Origin: Actinopolymorpha sp. NPDC004070
Lineage (GTDB): Bacteria > Actinomycetota > Actinomycetes > Propionibacteriales > Actinopolymorphaceae
Direction of reading: 5' to 3'
Length of the DNA: 64,000 nucleotides
NCBI RefSeq assembly: GCF_040610475.1
Contig: NZ_JBEXMJ010000001.1
Span: 434,001-498,000 of the forward strand
The notes under the pieces are model-generated. The model saw nothing but the letters and a program-made list of their open reading frames with translations, had not been told where the DNA came from and made no database searches. Each line of letters begins with the position of its first letter. Within the stretch, counting starts at the first letter, position 1. Shown here in pieces: positions 35,500 to 44,616 of the stretch. A program made the translations under genes and the position numbers.

Positions 35500-36848
35500 C
35501 TGTAGACCCGCAGGCCCGCGAGGCCGAGGAACACCAGCAGCATCAGCCACAGCCAGACCGGCAGCCGCGGCCACGCGGACTCCGCCGCGGCGATGGCCAC
35601 GCCCGGGTCGGTCGCTCCGGCCGCGCCGGGGGCGAGGGTGGGCACCGGGGTGGGCGTGGCCGCCGGGCTGGCCGGCCGGGTGGAACCGGGCTTCGGCGCC
35701 GCCGGCCTGGGCGCCCGGGCGGCCGCGGCCCGGGCCACGTCGTCGCCGGTGACCAGGTTGCCGACGGGTTTCGCCTTCGCGCCGACGGTGAACCCCCAGT
35801 CCAGCAAGGCGGCCGCGCGCGTCCAGTACGGCGACTTGGAGCGCATGATCACCACCACCAGCCGGCGGCCGTCCTGCTCCGCCGCGCCCACCAGCGTGTT
35901 GTGTGCCTTCGTGGTGTAGCCGTTCTTCACCCCGATCGCGCCGGGGTAGTGGCCGAGCAGCTTGTTGAGGTTCTGGATCTGGTACGTCCTCTTCCCTTTG
36001 CCCGGGAAGTTGTAGCGCAGGGTCGTGGCGTAGCGGCGGAAGTCGGGGCGGGCCATGCCCGCCCGCGCGACCAGCGCCAGGTCGTAGGCGGACGACACCT
36101 GGCCGGGCTCGTCCAGCCCACTGGTGTTGACCGCGTGGGTGTCGAACGCGCCGAGCCGGCGCGCCTCGGTGTTCATCATCTCGACCGCGGTGCGGGTGCC
36201 CCCGGCGGCGTTGCCCAGCGCGTTGGCGGCGTCGTTGCCGGAGGGCAGGAACAGGCCGTAGAACAACTGGTCGATGGTGTACGCGCGACCGGTCTCGATC
36301 CCGACCCGGCTGCCCTCCACCCGCGTGTCGGCGGGCACCGCGGTGTAGCGGGCTCGCTTGTCCAACCGGGGCAGCAAAGTGACCGCGGTCAGGGTCTTGA
36401 GCGTGCTCGCCGGGGGAAGGGGGACGTGGGCGTTCTTGGAAGCGAGGACCTGGCCGGTGTCGAGGTCGGCCACGACGTAGGACGCGACGTCGACCTTCGG
36501 CGGCGCCGGAGCGGACTTTCGGTCCACCACCACACCGCGGCGTCCGAGCGCCGCGCCACCGACCGGACCGGTGAACGGGTTGGCGGTGGGAACCGGCGTC
36601 GCGGACGGTCCAGGCACGGGCGGGGTGGTGGGCGTCGGCTTCGCATCGGGTGCGCCGGGTGCCGCACCGGCGGGAACGGCGGTCAGGCCGAGGGTGGTCG
36701 CCACACCGAGCACGAGAACGCAGACCAGGCGGGCGATTCGGCTGGGCGTACCGGCACGGACAACGGCGTGCACCGGGCGCACAGGACACACGTGTCCCAC
36801 GGTCAGGCCGGCCCGTTCACGGGGGCTGGGATGATCGGCTGGGGGCAT
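35478..36848 (-). CDS. dacC: D-alanyl-D-alanine carboxypeptidase (S11, penicillin-binding protein 5 type)
   Basis: 456 residues. Trims the terminal D-Ala from peptidoglycan stem peptides outside the membrane. A secretion segment lies at about residues 40-62 (VCVLVLGVATTLGLTAV then AGA). After a Pro/Thr linker, the serine active site reads PASTLK near 149, the second motif PSGND near 203 and the third KNGYT near 307. The catalytic domain is followed by a Pro/Ala linker and a C-terminal membrane anchor (LPVWLWLMLLVFLGLAGL) with a basic end. A TACCCT box stands 10 bases before the ATG. The gene symbol is by general family analogy. Confidence 0.88.
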   Translation of the reverse strand: MPPADHPSPRERAGLTVGHVCPVRPVHAVVRAGTPSRIARLVCVLVLGVATTLGLTAVPAGAAPGAPDAKPTPTTPPVPGPSATPVPTANPFTGPVGGAALGRRGVVVDRKSAPAPPKVDVASYVVADLDTGQVLASKNAHVPLPPASTLKTLTAVTLLPRLDKRARYTAVPADTRVEGSRVGIETGRAYTIDQLFYGLFLPSGNDAANALGNAAGGTRTAVEMMNTEARRLGAFDTHAVNTSGLDEPGQVSSAYDLALVARAGMARPDFRRYATTLRYNFPGKGKRTYQIQNLNKLLGHYPGAIGVKNGYTTKAHNTLVGAAEQDGRRLVVVIMRSKSPYWTRAAALLDWGFTVGAKAKPVGNLVTGDDVARAAAARAPRPAAPKPGSTRPASPAATPTPVPTLAPGAAGATDPGVAIAAAESAWPRLPVWLWLMLLVFLGLAGLRVYSYVRSRR

Positions 36849-36858
36849 GGTGCCGCAC

Positions 36859-36864
36859 AGGGTA
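36859..36864 (-). promoter_or_regulatory. -10 box TACCCT of the D,D-carboxypeptidase gene
   Basis: The complement reads TACCCT, 10 bases before the ATG at 36848, so the leader is only a few bases long. Confidence 0.45.
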
Positions 36865-36896
36865 GTACCTGACGCTGGAGAAGGGGACGGTCACCG

Positions 36897-37976
36897 GTGG
36901 TGATGTCTGCGGAGCGGGAGAACGTGAACCACACCGACCGCGCGGATCACACCGACCGCGAGGACGGTTCGGGCCACACGGGCCACACGGGCCACACGGG
37001 CCATACGCAGGACGACACGGCCGATGACGTGGGCCGTGCCGAGATCCTGCGGCTGCCGGGAGAACGCGAACTCGCCGCGGCGGCGGAGCGGCTGCGCGGA
37101 CAGGTCAGGCGTACTCCCGTTCTGGAACTCGACGGGGCGGAACTCGGCGTACCTGCGCGGGTCCTCGTCAAGCTGGAGTTGCTTCAGCACACGGGTTCGT
37201 TCAAGGCCCGGGGTGCCCTCAACACACTTCTCCTCCGGCCGCCCGCCGGCGACGGAGTGGTGGCGGCGTCCGGGGGTAACCACGGCGCCGCCGTCGCCTG
37301 GGCTGCCGCCCGGGTGGCTGTGCCCGCGCGAGTCTTCGTCCCGGCCACGTCGCCTCCGGTGAAGGCTGCACGCGTCGCGTCGTACGGCGCGGAGGTGGTC
37401 GTGGTCGACGGCTACTACCCCGAGGCGTTCGCCGCCGCCGAACGCTGGGCCGCCGGGCGTTCGGTGGTGCGGGTGCACGCCTACGACGCGCCGGAGGTGG
37501 TGGCGGGTCAGGCGACGCTCGGCCTGGAGATCGCCGAGCAGGTGCCGGAGGTGTCCACGGTGCTGGTGTCCTGCGGCGGGGGAGGGTTGTACGCCGGGAC
37601 CGGGCTGGCGCTGGCCGGCCGGGCCGCGGTGGTGCCGGTGGAGCCGGAGCGCTGCCCGTCGCTGTCGGCCGCGGTGGCGGCCGGTGGACCTGTGCCGGTC
37701 GAGGTCGGCGGCGTGGCCGCGGACAGCATGGGTGCGGGGCTGGTCGGCCGGCACGGGTACGCCGTCGCCGCGCCCTCCCGCACCACGCCGCTGCTGGTGC
37801 CCGACGAGGCGATCGTCGCCGCGCGGCGGTTCCTCTGGGAACGCTGCCGCGTCCTCGCCGAGCCCGGCGGGGCGACGGCGTTCGCGGCCCTGCTGTCCGG
37901 CGCGTTCACGCCGGTGGCGGGCGAGACCGTGGTCGTGGTGGTGTCCGGTGGCAACACCACCGACGTGCCGACCTGA
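36897..37976 (+). CDS. PLP-dependent serine/threonine dehydratase-family enzyme with His-rich N-terminus
   Basis: 359 residues from GTG 36897 (357 from ATG 36903). Fold type II PLP enzyme that likely deaminates Thr or Ser. The cofactor Lys is in SFKARGA near residue 102, ASGGNHG binds the carboxylate, and the phosphate-binding glycine loop is SCGGGGLYAG near 225. A regulatory ACT domain is missing, as in catabolic enzymes. The first 45 residues are unusual: His/Asp/Thr-rich with four G-H-T units encoded by a 9-bp tandem repeat. GGAGAAGGGG at 36878-36887 suits the GTG better than the ATG. It is divergent from the D,D-carboxypeptidase gene. Confidence 0.82.
   Translation: MVMSAERENVNHTDRADHTDREDGSGHTGHTGHTGHTQDDTADDVGRAEILRLPGERELAAAAERLRGQVRRTPVLELDGAELGVPARVLVKLELLQHTGSFKARGALNTLLLRPPAGDGVVAASGGNHGAAVAWAAARVAVPARVFVPATSPPVKAARVASYGAEVVVVDGYYPEAFAAAERWAAGRSVVRVHAYDAPEVVAGQATLGLEIAEQVPEVSTVLVSCGGGGLYAGTGLALAGRAAVVPVEPERCPSLSAAVAAGGPVPVEVGGVAADSMGAGLVGRHGYAVAAPSRTTPLLVPDEAIVAARRFLWERCRVLAEPGGATAFAALLSGAFTPVAGETVVVVVSGGNTTDVPT
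36972..37007 (+). repeat. 9-bp tandem repeat encoding Gly-His-Thr
   Basis: GGCCACACG is present three times exactly (36972-36998), followed by a one-base variant at 36999-37007. It encodes the run G-H-T four times in frame, so copy number could change without breaking the gene. Confidence 0.9.
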
Positions 37977-38034
37977 GCCAGCCGACCCGAGCGCGGCCGA
38001 TCCGAACGCAGCCGACCGTTCAGCGGACCGGAGC

Positions 38035-38304
38035 TCAGCGGCCGGCGGACACCTCGTCGCGGCCCTGACCCGGCCCCGCCTCGCCGGCGCCGGTCCGCTC
38101 CGCCTTCAGGGCCTGCCAGCCGATTCGGCCCAGGACGACCGCGATGGCGAGGTTGACGACGATCAGCACCGTGTGGGCGACGTAGAAGCCCGTCGGGCGC
38201 CCTTCGGTCCTGGCCAGATTGCGGATGAACGTGGCGTAGGTGACGACGTTCCAGCCCGCCACCGCGAGCAGCAGGGCGGAGATCTTCCTGGTGATACGCA
38301 CCAC
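38035..38304 (-). CDS. SCO4848-type small membrane protein
   Basis: 89 residues with two hydrophobic segments (about 8-26 and 43-60), the second preceded by EGRPTGFYVAHTVL, and a charged Gly/Glu/Arg tail. I recognise it as the small actinobacterial family named after Streptomyces SCO4848, usually close to a D,D-carboxypeptidase gene as here. The function is unknown. Confidence 0.7.
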   Translation of the reverse strand: MVRITRKISALLLAVAGWNVVTYATFIRNLARTEGRPTGFYVAHTVLIVVNLAIAVVLGRIGWQALKAERTGAGEAGPGQGRDEVSAGR

Positions 38305-38352
38305 CCCAGTATGACCAGCTGACCTGGGCGGGGAGAGCCGCGGCCGGCCGTC

Positions 38353-38661
38353 TCACTGCTGGATGCCGAACGGTGGTTCGACGAGCTCCTTCACCCACGC
38401 GATGAGGCTCTCCAGGTCGTCGGCGTCGGCGACCGGGCGGCATCCGGTCCGGCGGAAGACCCACCGCCCGTCCCAGCGGTCACAGCGGAGGACGACCGAG
38501 ATCTCCGGCAGCGAGGGGTAGGGAATCTCGATGCCGTACTGCTTGCCGGCCATGCCCACGCGGGGATGGGAACGGTAACCGGCGGACTTCAGGGCTATCC
38601 GTGCGGACTCGATCAGCTCGTCGCGCTGCCGGTCCTCCGCCGGCGGGGCCTCTGTCGTCAT
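38353..38661 (-). CDS. Small soluble protein of unknown function
   Basis: 102 residues. Acidic/amphipathic helices at both ends surround a beta-rich middle with VVLRCDRWDGRWVFRRTGC and two Cys. No membrane segment. AAGGAGG about 11 bases upstream of the ATG at 38661 supports translation. The Trp/Arg-rich strand pair recalls small YbjN-like folds, but that is only an impression. It is divergent from the regulator gene at 39005. Confidence 0.6.
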   Translation of the reverse strand: MTTEAPPAEDRQRDELIESARIALKSAGYRSHPRVGMAGKQYGIEIPYPSLPEISVVLRCDRWDGRWVFRRTGCRPVADADDLESLIAWVKELVEPPFGIQQ

Positions 38662-39004
38662 GGATCTGCCTGCCTCCTTCGTGATCGTGCGAACCACGAC
38701 CCGGCCACGTGATCGCGCGGGGTGTGGTGTGCGGACGCAGCCCTCGCCGGCACTCGGCTTCGGAGTCACCGACCTCGGGCAGGGCTCAAGCATTCGGTGG
38801 GTGGGCGTGACCAGGCGAGGTCCCACGGCGGACCTGTGGCGGACCTGTGCCGGACCCGGATGGCACCCGGGGGACCTGTGCCGGACCTCGTCGGGAACCT
38901 CCGCGCTCGGCGTGGGCGTCGGTCGGTGCCTGCCGGTACAACTTCCTGGAGCGTTCGTGGGCGGGCGTTCCGACGAGCGGGGGCCTGGCCACCAGGAGGA
39001 GTGG
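38662..39004. other. 343-base divergent spacer upstream of the regulator/mutase operon
   Basis: No gene is seen. It carries a cluster of GGACCTGT repeats at 38831-38889, including a perfect 16-bp direct repeat, and the AGGAGGA ribosome binding site at 38994-39000. No -10/-35 pair was identified with confidence. Confidence 0.4.
38831..38889 (+). promoter_or_regulatory. Iteron-like GGACCTGT repeats, possible operator
   Basis: GGACCTGT occurs at 38831, 38842 and 38873, with GGACCT again at 38884. The 16 bases at 38842-38857 are repeated exactly at 38873-38888, 31 bases apart. The position before a helix-turn-helix regulator suggests autoregulation; this is inference. Confidence 0.4.
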
Positions 39005-40060
39005 ATGACGGGGAGACGAGACACCGCCCCTCGCACCGTGCTGGAGCACCTGATCCGCCAGCGCGACCAGACCTACGACGAGCTGGCCGAGGCGTTCGAG
39101 ACGCTCGCCCGGCAGACCGGTGAACGCGGGGCGAGCATGTCCGCGCGGCACCTGCGCCGGCTCGCGTCCGGGCAGCGCACCGGCATGACGCCGGTCACCC
39201 GCCGGGTGCTGCAGGCGATGTTCGGCCGGCCCGCCGCCGAGCTGGTCGCGCCGTACGCCACGACCGGTCCGACGCTCGCGACCGGCCCGTTCGCCGGCCC
39301 GGCCGGTGCGACCGGGACGGCAACCAGGTCCGGTCAGGACGCCGCCGTCGCGCGGGATGCCGACGATCTGGACGTCCTGGAGCGGGCCGCCAGGCGGGCG
39401 CGCGGGTTCGGATTGCTGGTCGCCCGCACCACCCTCGGTGAGGAGAGCCTGGAGCAGGTGTACGCCGAGGTGCGCCAGCTCACCCACGCCTACCAGCAGC
39501 GGCCGCTGCCGCGGATCCTGGGCACTCTCGCCGCCACCCAGGACCTGCTGTTCACCCTGCTCGAGGGCCCGCAGCGTCCCACGCACGTACGCCGGCTGTA
39601 CTTCGCCGCCGCCCTCGTCTCCGGGATGCTGGCCAAGCTCGCCCACGACCGGGTGGACGCTCCCAACGCGATGGCGCACGCGCACGCCGCGTTCGTGTGC
39701 GCCGACCTCGCCGACCACAACGGCCTGCGGGCGTGGGCGCGTGGCCTGCAGTCGGTGGTGTCGTACTGGATCGGCCGGCCGCAGGACGCGATCCGCTACG
39801 CCCAGGCGGGCGCCGACTACGCCACCACCGACGGGACCGAGGTCTGGCTGCACGCGAGCGAGGCCCGTGCCCTGGCCGTCCTCACCCGGGCCCGGCCGGG
39901 GGCGCCGTCTACCGGCCGCCAGGGGTTCTACTACGCCGCGGACGCCATGGCCTGGCTGCCCACCGACCTGCGTGAGGACGTCGAGGTGCTCCACCGCGAC
40001 GCGTCGGCGTGGGAGGACGCCGCTCGTGGATATCCTCGTCGCGGAGGCGAGAACCCATGA
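39005..40060 (+). CDS. Helix-turn-helix regulator with helical-repeat C-terminus, overlapping the mutase gene
   Basis: 351 residues. An XRE-like DNA-binding domain spans about 8-75 ([22 protein letters not shown], then [12 protein letters not shown]). A Gly/Ala/Thr linker follows. From about 110 to 340 the chain is all-helical, like the TPR-type sensor part of Streptomyces regulators, with repeated Ala-rich helix pairs ([16 protein letters not shown] and [20 protein letters not shown]). The ATG follows AGGAGGA by 4 bases. Its TGA overlaps the mutase ATG (ATGA), so the mutase is translated with it. The effector may be related to the mutase pathway, but nothing in the sequence names it. Confidence 0.75.
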   Translation: MTGRRDTAPRTVLEHLIRQRDQTYDELAEAFETLARQTGERGASMSARHLRRLASGQRTGMTPVTRRVLQAMFGRPAAELVAPYATTGPTLATGPFAGPAGATGTATRSGQDAAVARDADDLDVLERAARRARGFGLLVARTTLGEESLEQVYAEVRQLTHAYQQRPLPRILGTLAATQDLLFTLLEGPQRPTHVRRLYFAAALVSGMLAKLAHDRVDAPNAMAHAHAAFVCADLADHNGLRAWARGLQSVVSYWIGRPQDAIRYAQAGADYATTDGTEVWLHASEARALAVLTRARPGAPSTGRQGFYYAADAMAWLPTDLREDVEVLHRDASAWEDAARGYPRRGGENP

Positions 40061-41676
40061 CCGATGCCGCTGCGTCGAAACCTTCCCCCTCACGCCCGGC
40101 GCGGGTGGGGGAGTCCGGCCTGCCGATCAAGCCCGTCTATGGACCCGGCGACCTCGCCGGCTGGACGCCCGCGAGCCAGTTGGGCGAGCCCGGCTCCTAT
40201 CCGTACACCCGGGGTGTCTACCCGACGATGTACACCGGCCGACCGTGGACGATGCGGCAGTACGCCGGCTTCGGCACCGCGGCGGAGTCCAACCGCCGTT
40301 ACCACCAGCTGATCGAGGCGGGCACCGCCGGCCTGTCGGTGGCCTTCGACCTGCCCACCCAGATGGGGTACGACTCCGACGCGCCGATCGCGCACGGCGA
40401 GGTCGGCAAGGTCGGGGTGGCGATCGACTCCGTCGAGGACATGCGGCTGCTCTTCGACGGCATCCCGCTGGACCAGGTGTCCACGTCGATGACGATCAAC
40501 GCACCGGCCGCGGTGTTGCTGCTGCTCTACCAACTCGTCGGCGAGGAACACGGCGTCGACCCCGCCCGGCTGAACGGGACCATCCAGAACGACGTGCTGA
40601 AGGAGTACATCGCCCGCGGCACCTACATCTATCCGCCGAAGGCCTCGCTGCGGTTGGTGTCGGACATCTTCGGCTACTGTCAAGCCGAGCTTGCGCGGTT
40701 CAACACGATCTCCATCTCCGGTTACCACATGGCCGAGGCGGGTGCCACGCCCGCGCAGGAGATCGCGTTCACGTTGGCCGACGGCATCGAGTACGTCCAG
40801 GCCGCGATCGCCGCCGGGCTCGACGTGGACGAGTTCGCGCCGCGGCTGTCGTTCTTCTTCGTCGCCCGTACGACCCTGCTGGAGGAGGTGGCGAAGTTCC
40901 GCGCCGCCCGCAGGATCTGGGCGCAGGTGATGCGCGACCGGTTCGGCGCGCGCAACCCGAAGTCGCAGATGCTGCGGTTCCACACCCAGACCGCGGGCGT
41001 GCAGTTGACCGCGCAGCAGCCCGAGGTCAACCTGGTCCGGGTCGCCGTCCAGGGACTCGCGGCGGTGCTGGGCGGCACGCAGTCGCTGCACACCAACGCC
41101 TACGACGAGGCGATCGCGCTGCCCAGCGAGAAGGCCGCCCGGCTGGCGTTGCGTACCCAACAGGTGCTGGCGTACGAAACCGACGTGACCGCGACCGTCG
41201 ACCCGTTCGCCGGCTCCTACGCCGTGGAGTCGATGACCGACGCGGTGGAGGAGGCCGCGCGGTCGCTGATGCAGACGGTCGAGGACCTCGGTGGCGCCGT
41301 GGCAGCGATCGAGAAGGGTTACCAGAAAGCAGAGATCGAGCAGGCGGCGTACCAGATCTCGCGCGACATCGACGGCGGCGAACGGGTCGTGGTGGGCGTC
41401 AACAGGTACGTCGTTCCCGACGACGAGCGCTACGAGCCGCTGCGGGTCGACCCCGCCATCGAGGAGGGCCAGCGCGGCCGGTTGGCCAAACTGCGCGCCG
41501 ACCGGGACGCGGAGGAGGTGCAAGCCTGCCTTGCGGAGCTGCGGTCGGCGGCCGCGGGTTCGGACAACGTGCTCTACCCGATGAAGCGGGCGCTGGCCGC
41601 CCGGGCGACCGTCGGCGAGGTCTGCGACGCGCTGCGGGAGGTGTGGGGCGTCTACACCCCGGCCGACGCGATCTGA
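40057..41676 (+). CDS. Acyl-CoA mutase large (catalytic) subunit, methylmalonyl-CoA mutase-like, without B12 domain
   Basis: 539 residues. A TIM-barrel catalytic subunit for the adenosylcobalamin radical rearrangement of acyl-CoAs. It has [16 protein letters not shown] near residue 50, [37 protein letters not shown], and [13 protein letters not shown] near 225. The Tyr in P-T-M-Y and the Arg in [10 protein letters not shown] match methylmalonyl-CoA mutase rather than isobutyryl-CoA mutase, which has Phe and Gln there. The chain stops before the B12 domain of fused mutases, so it must pair with a separate subunit; the one at 10281 fits. GGAGG lies 9 bases before the ATG. The start overlaps the regulator stop. 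Confidence 0.88.
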   Translation: MTDAAASKPSPSRPARVGESGLPIKPVYGPGDLAGWTPASQLGEPGSYPYTRGVYPTMYTGRPWTMRQYAGFGTAAESNRRYHQLIEAGTAGLSVAFDLPTQMGYDSDAPIAHGEVGKVGVAIDSVEDMRLLFDGIPLDQVSTSMTINAPAAVLLLLYQLVGEEHGVDPARLNGTIQNDVLKEYIARGTYIYPPKASLRLVSDIFGYCQAELARFNTISISGYHMAEAGATPAQEIAFTLADGIEYVQAAIAAGLDVDEFAPRLSFFFVARTTLLEEVAKFRAARRIWAQVMRDRFGARNPKSQMLRFHTQTAGVQLTAQQPEVNLVRVAVQGLAAVLGGTQSLHTNAYDEAIALPSEKAARLALRTQQVLAYETDVTATVDPFAGSYAVESMTDAVEEAARSLMQTVEDLGGAVAAIEKGYQKAEIEQAAYQISRDIDGGERVVVGVNRYVVPDDERYEPLRVDPAIEEGQRGRLAKLRADRDAEEVQACLAELRSAAAGSDNVLYPMKRALAARATVGEVCDALREVWGVYTPADAI

Positions 41677-41844
41677 TCCCTCCCCGCGGATCGTCCCGGG
41701 GGCCGTCGCGCGGACTGCCATCCCACGTTGGTTTTCGGGCCCGGCCGGATGGGCGCGGGGTGAGACGGTGGGTGAGGAGCCGGAACCGACGGCGAAAGCA
41801 GGGTGGGCGTGCGGGACAAATCGGGCGGGGTGGACAATCGTTTG

Positions 41845-43056
41845 GTGCCCCTCGACTCAGCTGTCGTTGCCGAGGTGGACCGGCTCGCCAAGACCTACGC
41901 CGACGAGCTGATCGCATTCCGGCGCGATCTTCACACCCATCCCGAACCCGGCCGCGAGGAGTTCCGGACCACCCGGGTGGTCAGCGACCGCCTGGAAACG
42001 GCCGGCCTCGCCCCCGTCCGCCTGCCCGTGGGCACCGGGCTGCTCTGTGACGTGGGCGGGCCCGACCTCGGGCCGGCCAAGGCCGCCTTGCGTGCCGACC
42101 TGGACGCGTTGCGGGTCGTGGACGAGAAGACCGTTCCCTATCGCTCCAGCCGTCCCGGCGTGTGCCACGCCTGCGGCCACGACGCGCACACCGCGATCGT
42201 GCTCGGTGCCGGGCTGGTGCTCGGCGAGCTCGCCGCGGCCGGGATGCTCGGCAACCGTGTGCGCCTGGTGTTCCAGCCCGCCGAGGAGATCATCCCCGGT
42301 GGCGCGCTGGACGTGCTCGCCACCGACGGCGCGCTGGCCGGGGTGGAGCAGATCTTCGCAGTCCACTGCGACCCGCGGCTGGAGGTGGGCACCGTCGGCC
42401 TGCGCGCCGGGCCGGTCACCTCCGCCGCCGACCGGGTGCACGTACGCCTCACCGGCCCGGGCGGGCACACCGCCCGGCCGCACCTGTCCGCGGACCTCGT
42501 CCACGCCCTGTCCACGTTGGTGAGCCAGCTCCCGCTGGCGCTGAGCCGGCGGGTCGACCCGCGCGGCGGGCTGACCTTGGTCTGGGGTCGCATCCAGGCC
42601 GGCGCCGCGCCGAACGCCATCCCCATGGAGGGCGAGGCCGAGGGCACCCTGCGCTGCCTGGACGTCAATGTCTGGGAGTCAGCCGCCGAACTCGTTCCCG
42701 TGCTCGCGCACCAGATCGTGGCTCCCTACGGCGTGAGCGTGCAGGCCGAAGTGCACCGCGGCGTACCACCGGTGGTCAACGACCCCTTCGCGATCGGCCT
42801 TCTGCAGCGGGCGGTGGAGGCCACGATGGGCCGCGACGCCGTGGGCACGACCGAGCAGAGCCTGGGCGGTGAGGACTTCGCGTGGTACCTCACCAGATCC
42901 CGCGGAGCCCTTGCCCGCCTGGGAGTACGCCCGGCAGGCAGCACCCGGCCGTTCGACATCCACCAGGGCACGTTCGACATCGACGAGCACGCCATCTCCG
43001 TCGGCGTACGCACTCTGGTCGGCGCCGCGCTGCTCGCCAACGAGGACGACGACTGA
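41845..43056 (+). CDS. M20 family amidohydrolase (AmiA/AmiB-like metallopeptidase)
   Basis: 403 residues from GTG 41845, or 417 from GTG 41803. Hydrolyses N-acyl amino acids or similar amides with a dinuclear metal site. Motifs: RRDLHTHPEPG, RADLDALRV, CHACGHDAHTA (metal His), PAEEIIPGG (catalytic Glu), HCD, GPGGHTARP in the dimerisation domain and GGEDFAWYL near the end. The later GTG is preferred because GACAAT lies 6 bases before it and it gives the usual distance to RRDLHTHPE; the upstream GTG has no clear ribosome binding site. In M. tuberculosis amiA1/amiB1 lie close to deoD, add and lpdA, a similar neighbourhood. Confidence 0.85.
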   Translation: MPLDSAVVAEVDRLAKTYADELIAFRRDLHTHPEPGREEFRTTRVVSDRLETAGLAPVRLPVGTGLLCDVGGPDLGPAKAALRADLDALRVVDEKTVPYRSSRPGVCHACGHDAHTAIVLGAGLVLGELAAAGMLGNRVRLVFQPAEEIIPGGALDVLATDGALAGVEQIFAVHCDPRLEVGTVGLRAGPVTSAADRVHVRLTGPGGHTARPHLSADLVHALSTLVSQLPLALSRRVDPRGGLTLVWGRIQAGAAPNAIPMEGEAEGTLRCLDVNVWESAAELVPVLAHQIVAPYGVSVQAEVHRGVPPVVNDPFAIGLLQRAVEATMGRDAVGTTEQSLGGEDFAWYLTRSRGALARLGVRPAGSTRPFDIHQGTFDIDEHAISVGVRTLVGAALLANEDDD

Positions 43057-43387
43057 AGCCTGAGCCACTGCGGTGAGAACCGTCCGCCCTCCCGCGTGTG
43101 CGCCCGGTGTAACAGCCTCATAACCGGCGAACGAACTCAGGCATTCGTGGCGACCCGGACGACCGCGCCGGACGAGACGGATTCGCCCGTATCGCACTCG
43201 GAGCGGAAGATGCTCCGGCCCGCGGCCAAGGTCACGGGAGGATCACATGGCCGGGATCCGAAGCCGCGGTTCTTCACCTTCCCTCGGCGCACCTTATAGT
43301 CACCCATGCGTATCGCGCGGCGTCCTTCGTCGACGCCCGTTCGCGTGCGCGGGTACCCCACCCGATCGGGCACGCTGAGGAGGCGTT
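43057..43387. other. 331-base promoter/leader region of the nucleoside-transport operon
   Basis: No gene is seen. TATAGT at 43295-43300 is the best -10 candidate; the -35 region (CTTCAC at 43272-43277) is weak. The leader would be about 80 bases and ends in the GAGGAGG site at 43377-43383. No riboswitch-like structure was recognised. Confidence 0.4.
43295..43300 (+). promoter_or_regulatory. -10 box TATAGT of the nucleoside transporter operon
   Basis: TATAGT is an almost ideal -10 sequence in very GC-rich surroundings, about 88 bases before the TTG start of the binding protein gene. Confidence 0.5.
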
Positions 43388-44521
43388 TTGACGAAGTACC
43401 TGAAGGGCCTCGCGGTCCTTGGTGCGGTGGCTCTGGTGGTCACCGGCTGTGGAAGCAAGCCGACCGAGAGCAACTCGGCCTCGGGCGGGAACGGCGGCTC
43501 GAAGTCGAACGCGTCGGCCAAGGACTTCCGCGCCTGCATGGTTTCCGACTCCGGAGGTTTCGACGACAAGTCCTTCAACCAGACGTCCTACCAGGGCTTC
43601 CAGGACGCGGCGAAGGAACTGAACATCAAGACCTCGACCGCGGAGTCGAAGTCCGACAGCGACTACTCCAAGAACGTCGGCGGCATGGTCGACGCGAAGT
43701 GCAACGCCATCGTGACCGTGGGCTTCAAGCTCGGTGACCAGACGGCGAAGTCGGCGGCGGCCAACCCGAACATCAAGTGGGGCATCGTCGACTACGACAT
43801 CGCCGCCACCGACCTGAAGAAGACCGGCCTGAAGGAGGTGCCGAAGAACGTCAAGTCGCTGCTCTTCGACACCGCCCAGTCCAGCTTCCTCGCGGGCTAC
43901 CTCGCCGCCGGCATGACGAAGACCGGCAAGGTCGGCACCTTCGGCGGTCTGCCCATCCCCACCGTCACGATCTTCATGGACGGTTACTGGGAGGGCGTGC
44001 AGTACTACAACAAGGTGAAGAAGAAGAACGTCCAGGTTCTCGGCTGGAGCGAGCAGTCCCAGAAGGGCCTGTTCACCAACGACTTCGAGAACAAGGCGCA
44101 GGGCAAGAACACCGCCAGCAACCTGATCAGCCAGGGCGCGGACATCATCTTCCCGGTCGCCGGCCCCGCCGGTCTGGGTGGCCTGCAGGCCGCGAAGGCC
44201 TCCGGCGGCAAGGTCAACGCGATCTGGGTGGACACCGACGGCTGCAAGAGCGCGGCGGAGTACTGCGACGTACTGCTCACCAGCGTCTACAAGGGCATGG
44301 ACGTCGCGGTGAAGGACGTCGTGACGACCGCGGCCGACGACAAGTTCGACAGCACCGCCTACGTCGGCACGCTCAAGAACGACGGCACCGGCCTGTCGCC
44401 GTACCACCAGTGGGACAGCAAGATCCCGTCCGAGCTCAAGGACGAGATAGGCCGGCTGAAGCAGGACATCATCGACGGCAAGATCACCATCAAGTCGAAG
44501 GCGCAGCCGCAGTCGAAGTGA
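43388..44521 (+). CDS. BMP-family nucleoside-binding lipoprotein (ABC transporter)
   Basis: 377 residues. Captures nucleosides outside the cell for the ABC transporter encoded next. The signal peptide ends in the lipobox VTGC with Cys20. A Ser/Asn/Gly linker follows. The BMP domain opens ACMVSDSGGFDDKSFNQ, whose Asp/Phe residues bind the nucleoside in PnrA/BmpA homologues, and contains GIVDYDIA, FLAGYLAAGM and WVDTDGC. The start is TTG 43388 with GAGGAGG just upstream; no better start is in frame. The Lys codon content is high for this genome, usual for abundant binding proteins. A perfect hairpin separates it from the ATPase gene. Confidence 0.92.
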   Translation: MTKYLKGLAVLGAVALVVTGCGSKPTESNSASGGNGGSKSNASAKDFRACMVSDSGGFDDKSFNQTSYQGFQDAAKELNIKTSTAESKSDSDYSKNVGGMVDAKCNAIVTVGFKLGDQTAKSAAANPNIKWGIVDYDIAATDLKKTGLKEVPKNVKSLLFDTAQSSFLAGYLAAGMTKTGKVGTFGGLPIPTVTIFMDGYWEGVQYYNKVKKKNVQVLGWSEQSQKGLFTNDFENKAQGKNTASNLISQGADIIFPVAGPAGLGGLQAAKASGGKVNAIWVDTDGCKSAAEYCDVLLTSVYKGMDVAVKDVVTTAADDKFDSTAYVGTLKNDGTGLSPYHQWDSKIPSELKDEIGRLKQDIIDGKITIKSKAQPQSK

Positions 44522-44547
44522 CCGCGGCGCGACTCCTGTCAGCCGTG

Positions 44548-44580
44548 GGGGAGGGCCGGTGCGGCGCACCGGCCCTCCCC
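44548..44580 (+). terminator. Intra-operon hairpin after the binding-protein gene
   Basis: A perfect 15-bp G/C-rich stem (44548-44562 with 44566-44580) encloses a 3-base loop. Between the binding protein and ATPase genes such a hairpin usually works as a partial terminator or 3' mRNA stabiliser, giving more binding protein than transporter. Confidence 0.75.
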
Positions 44581-44616
44581 GCCGCACGGATGCGCACCTT
44601 CAGGCTGGAGTAGTGC

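Noticed and set aside
39306..42050. Open frame of 914 codons on the plus strand over the regulator and mutase genes
   Set aside because: It is the shifted frame of two genes with clear motifs and overlapping ATGA junction; composition is Arg/Pro/Ser noise.
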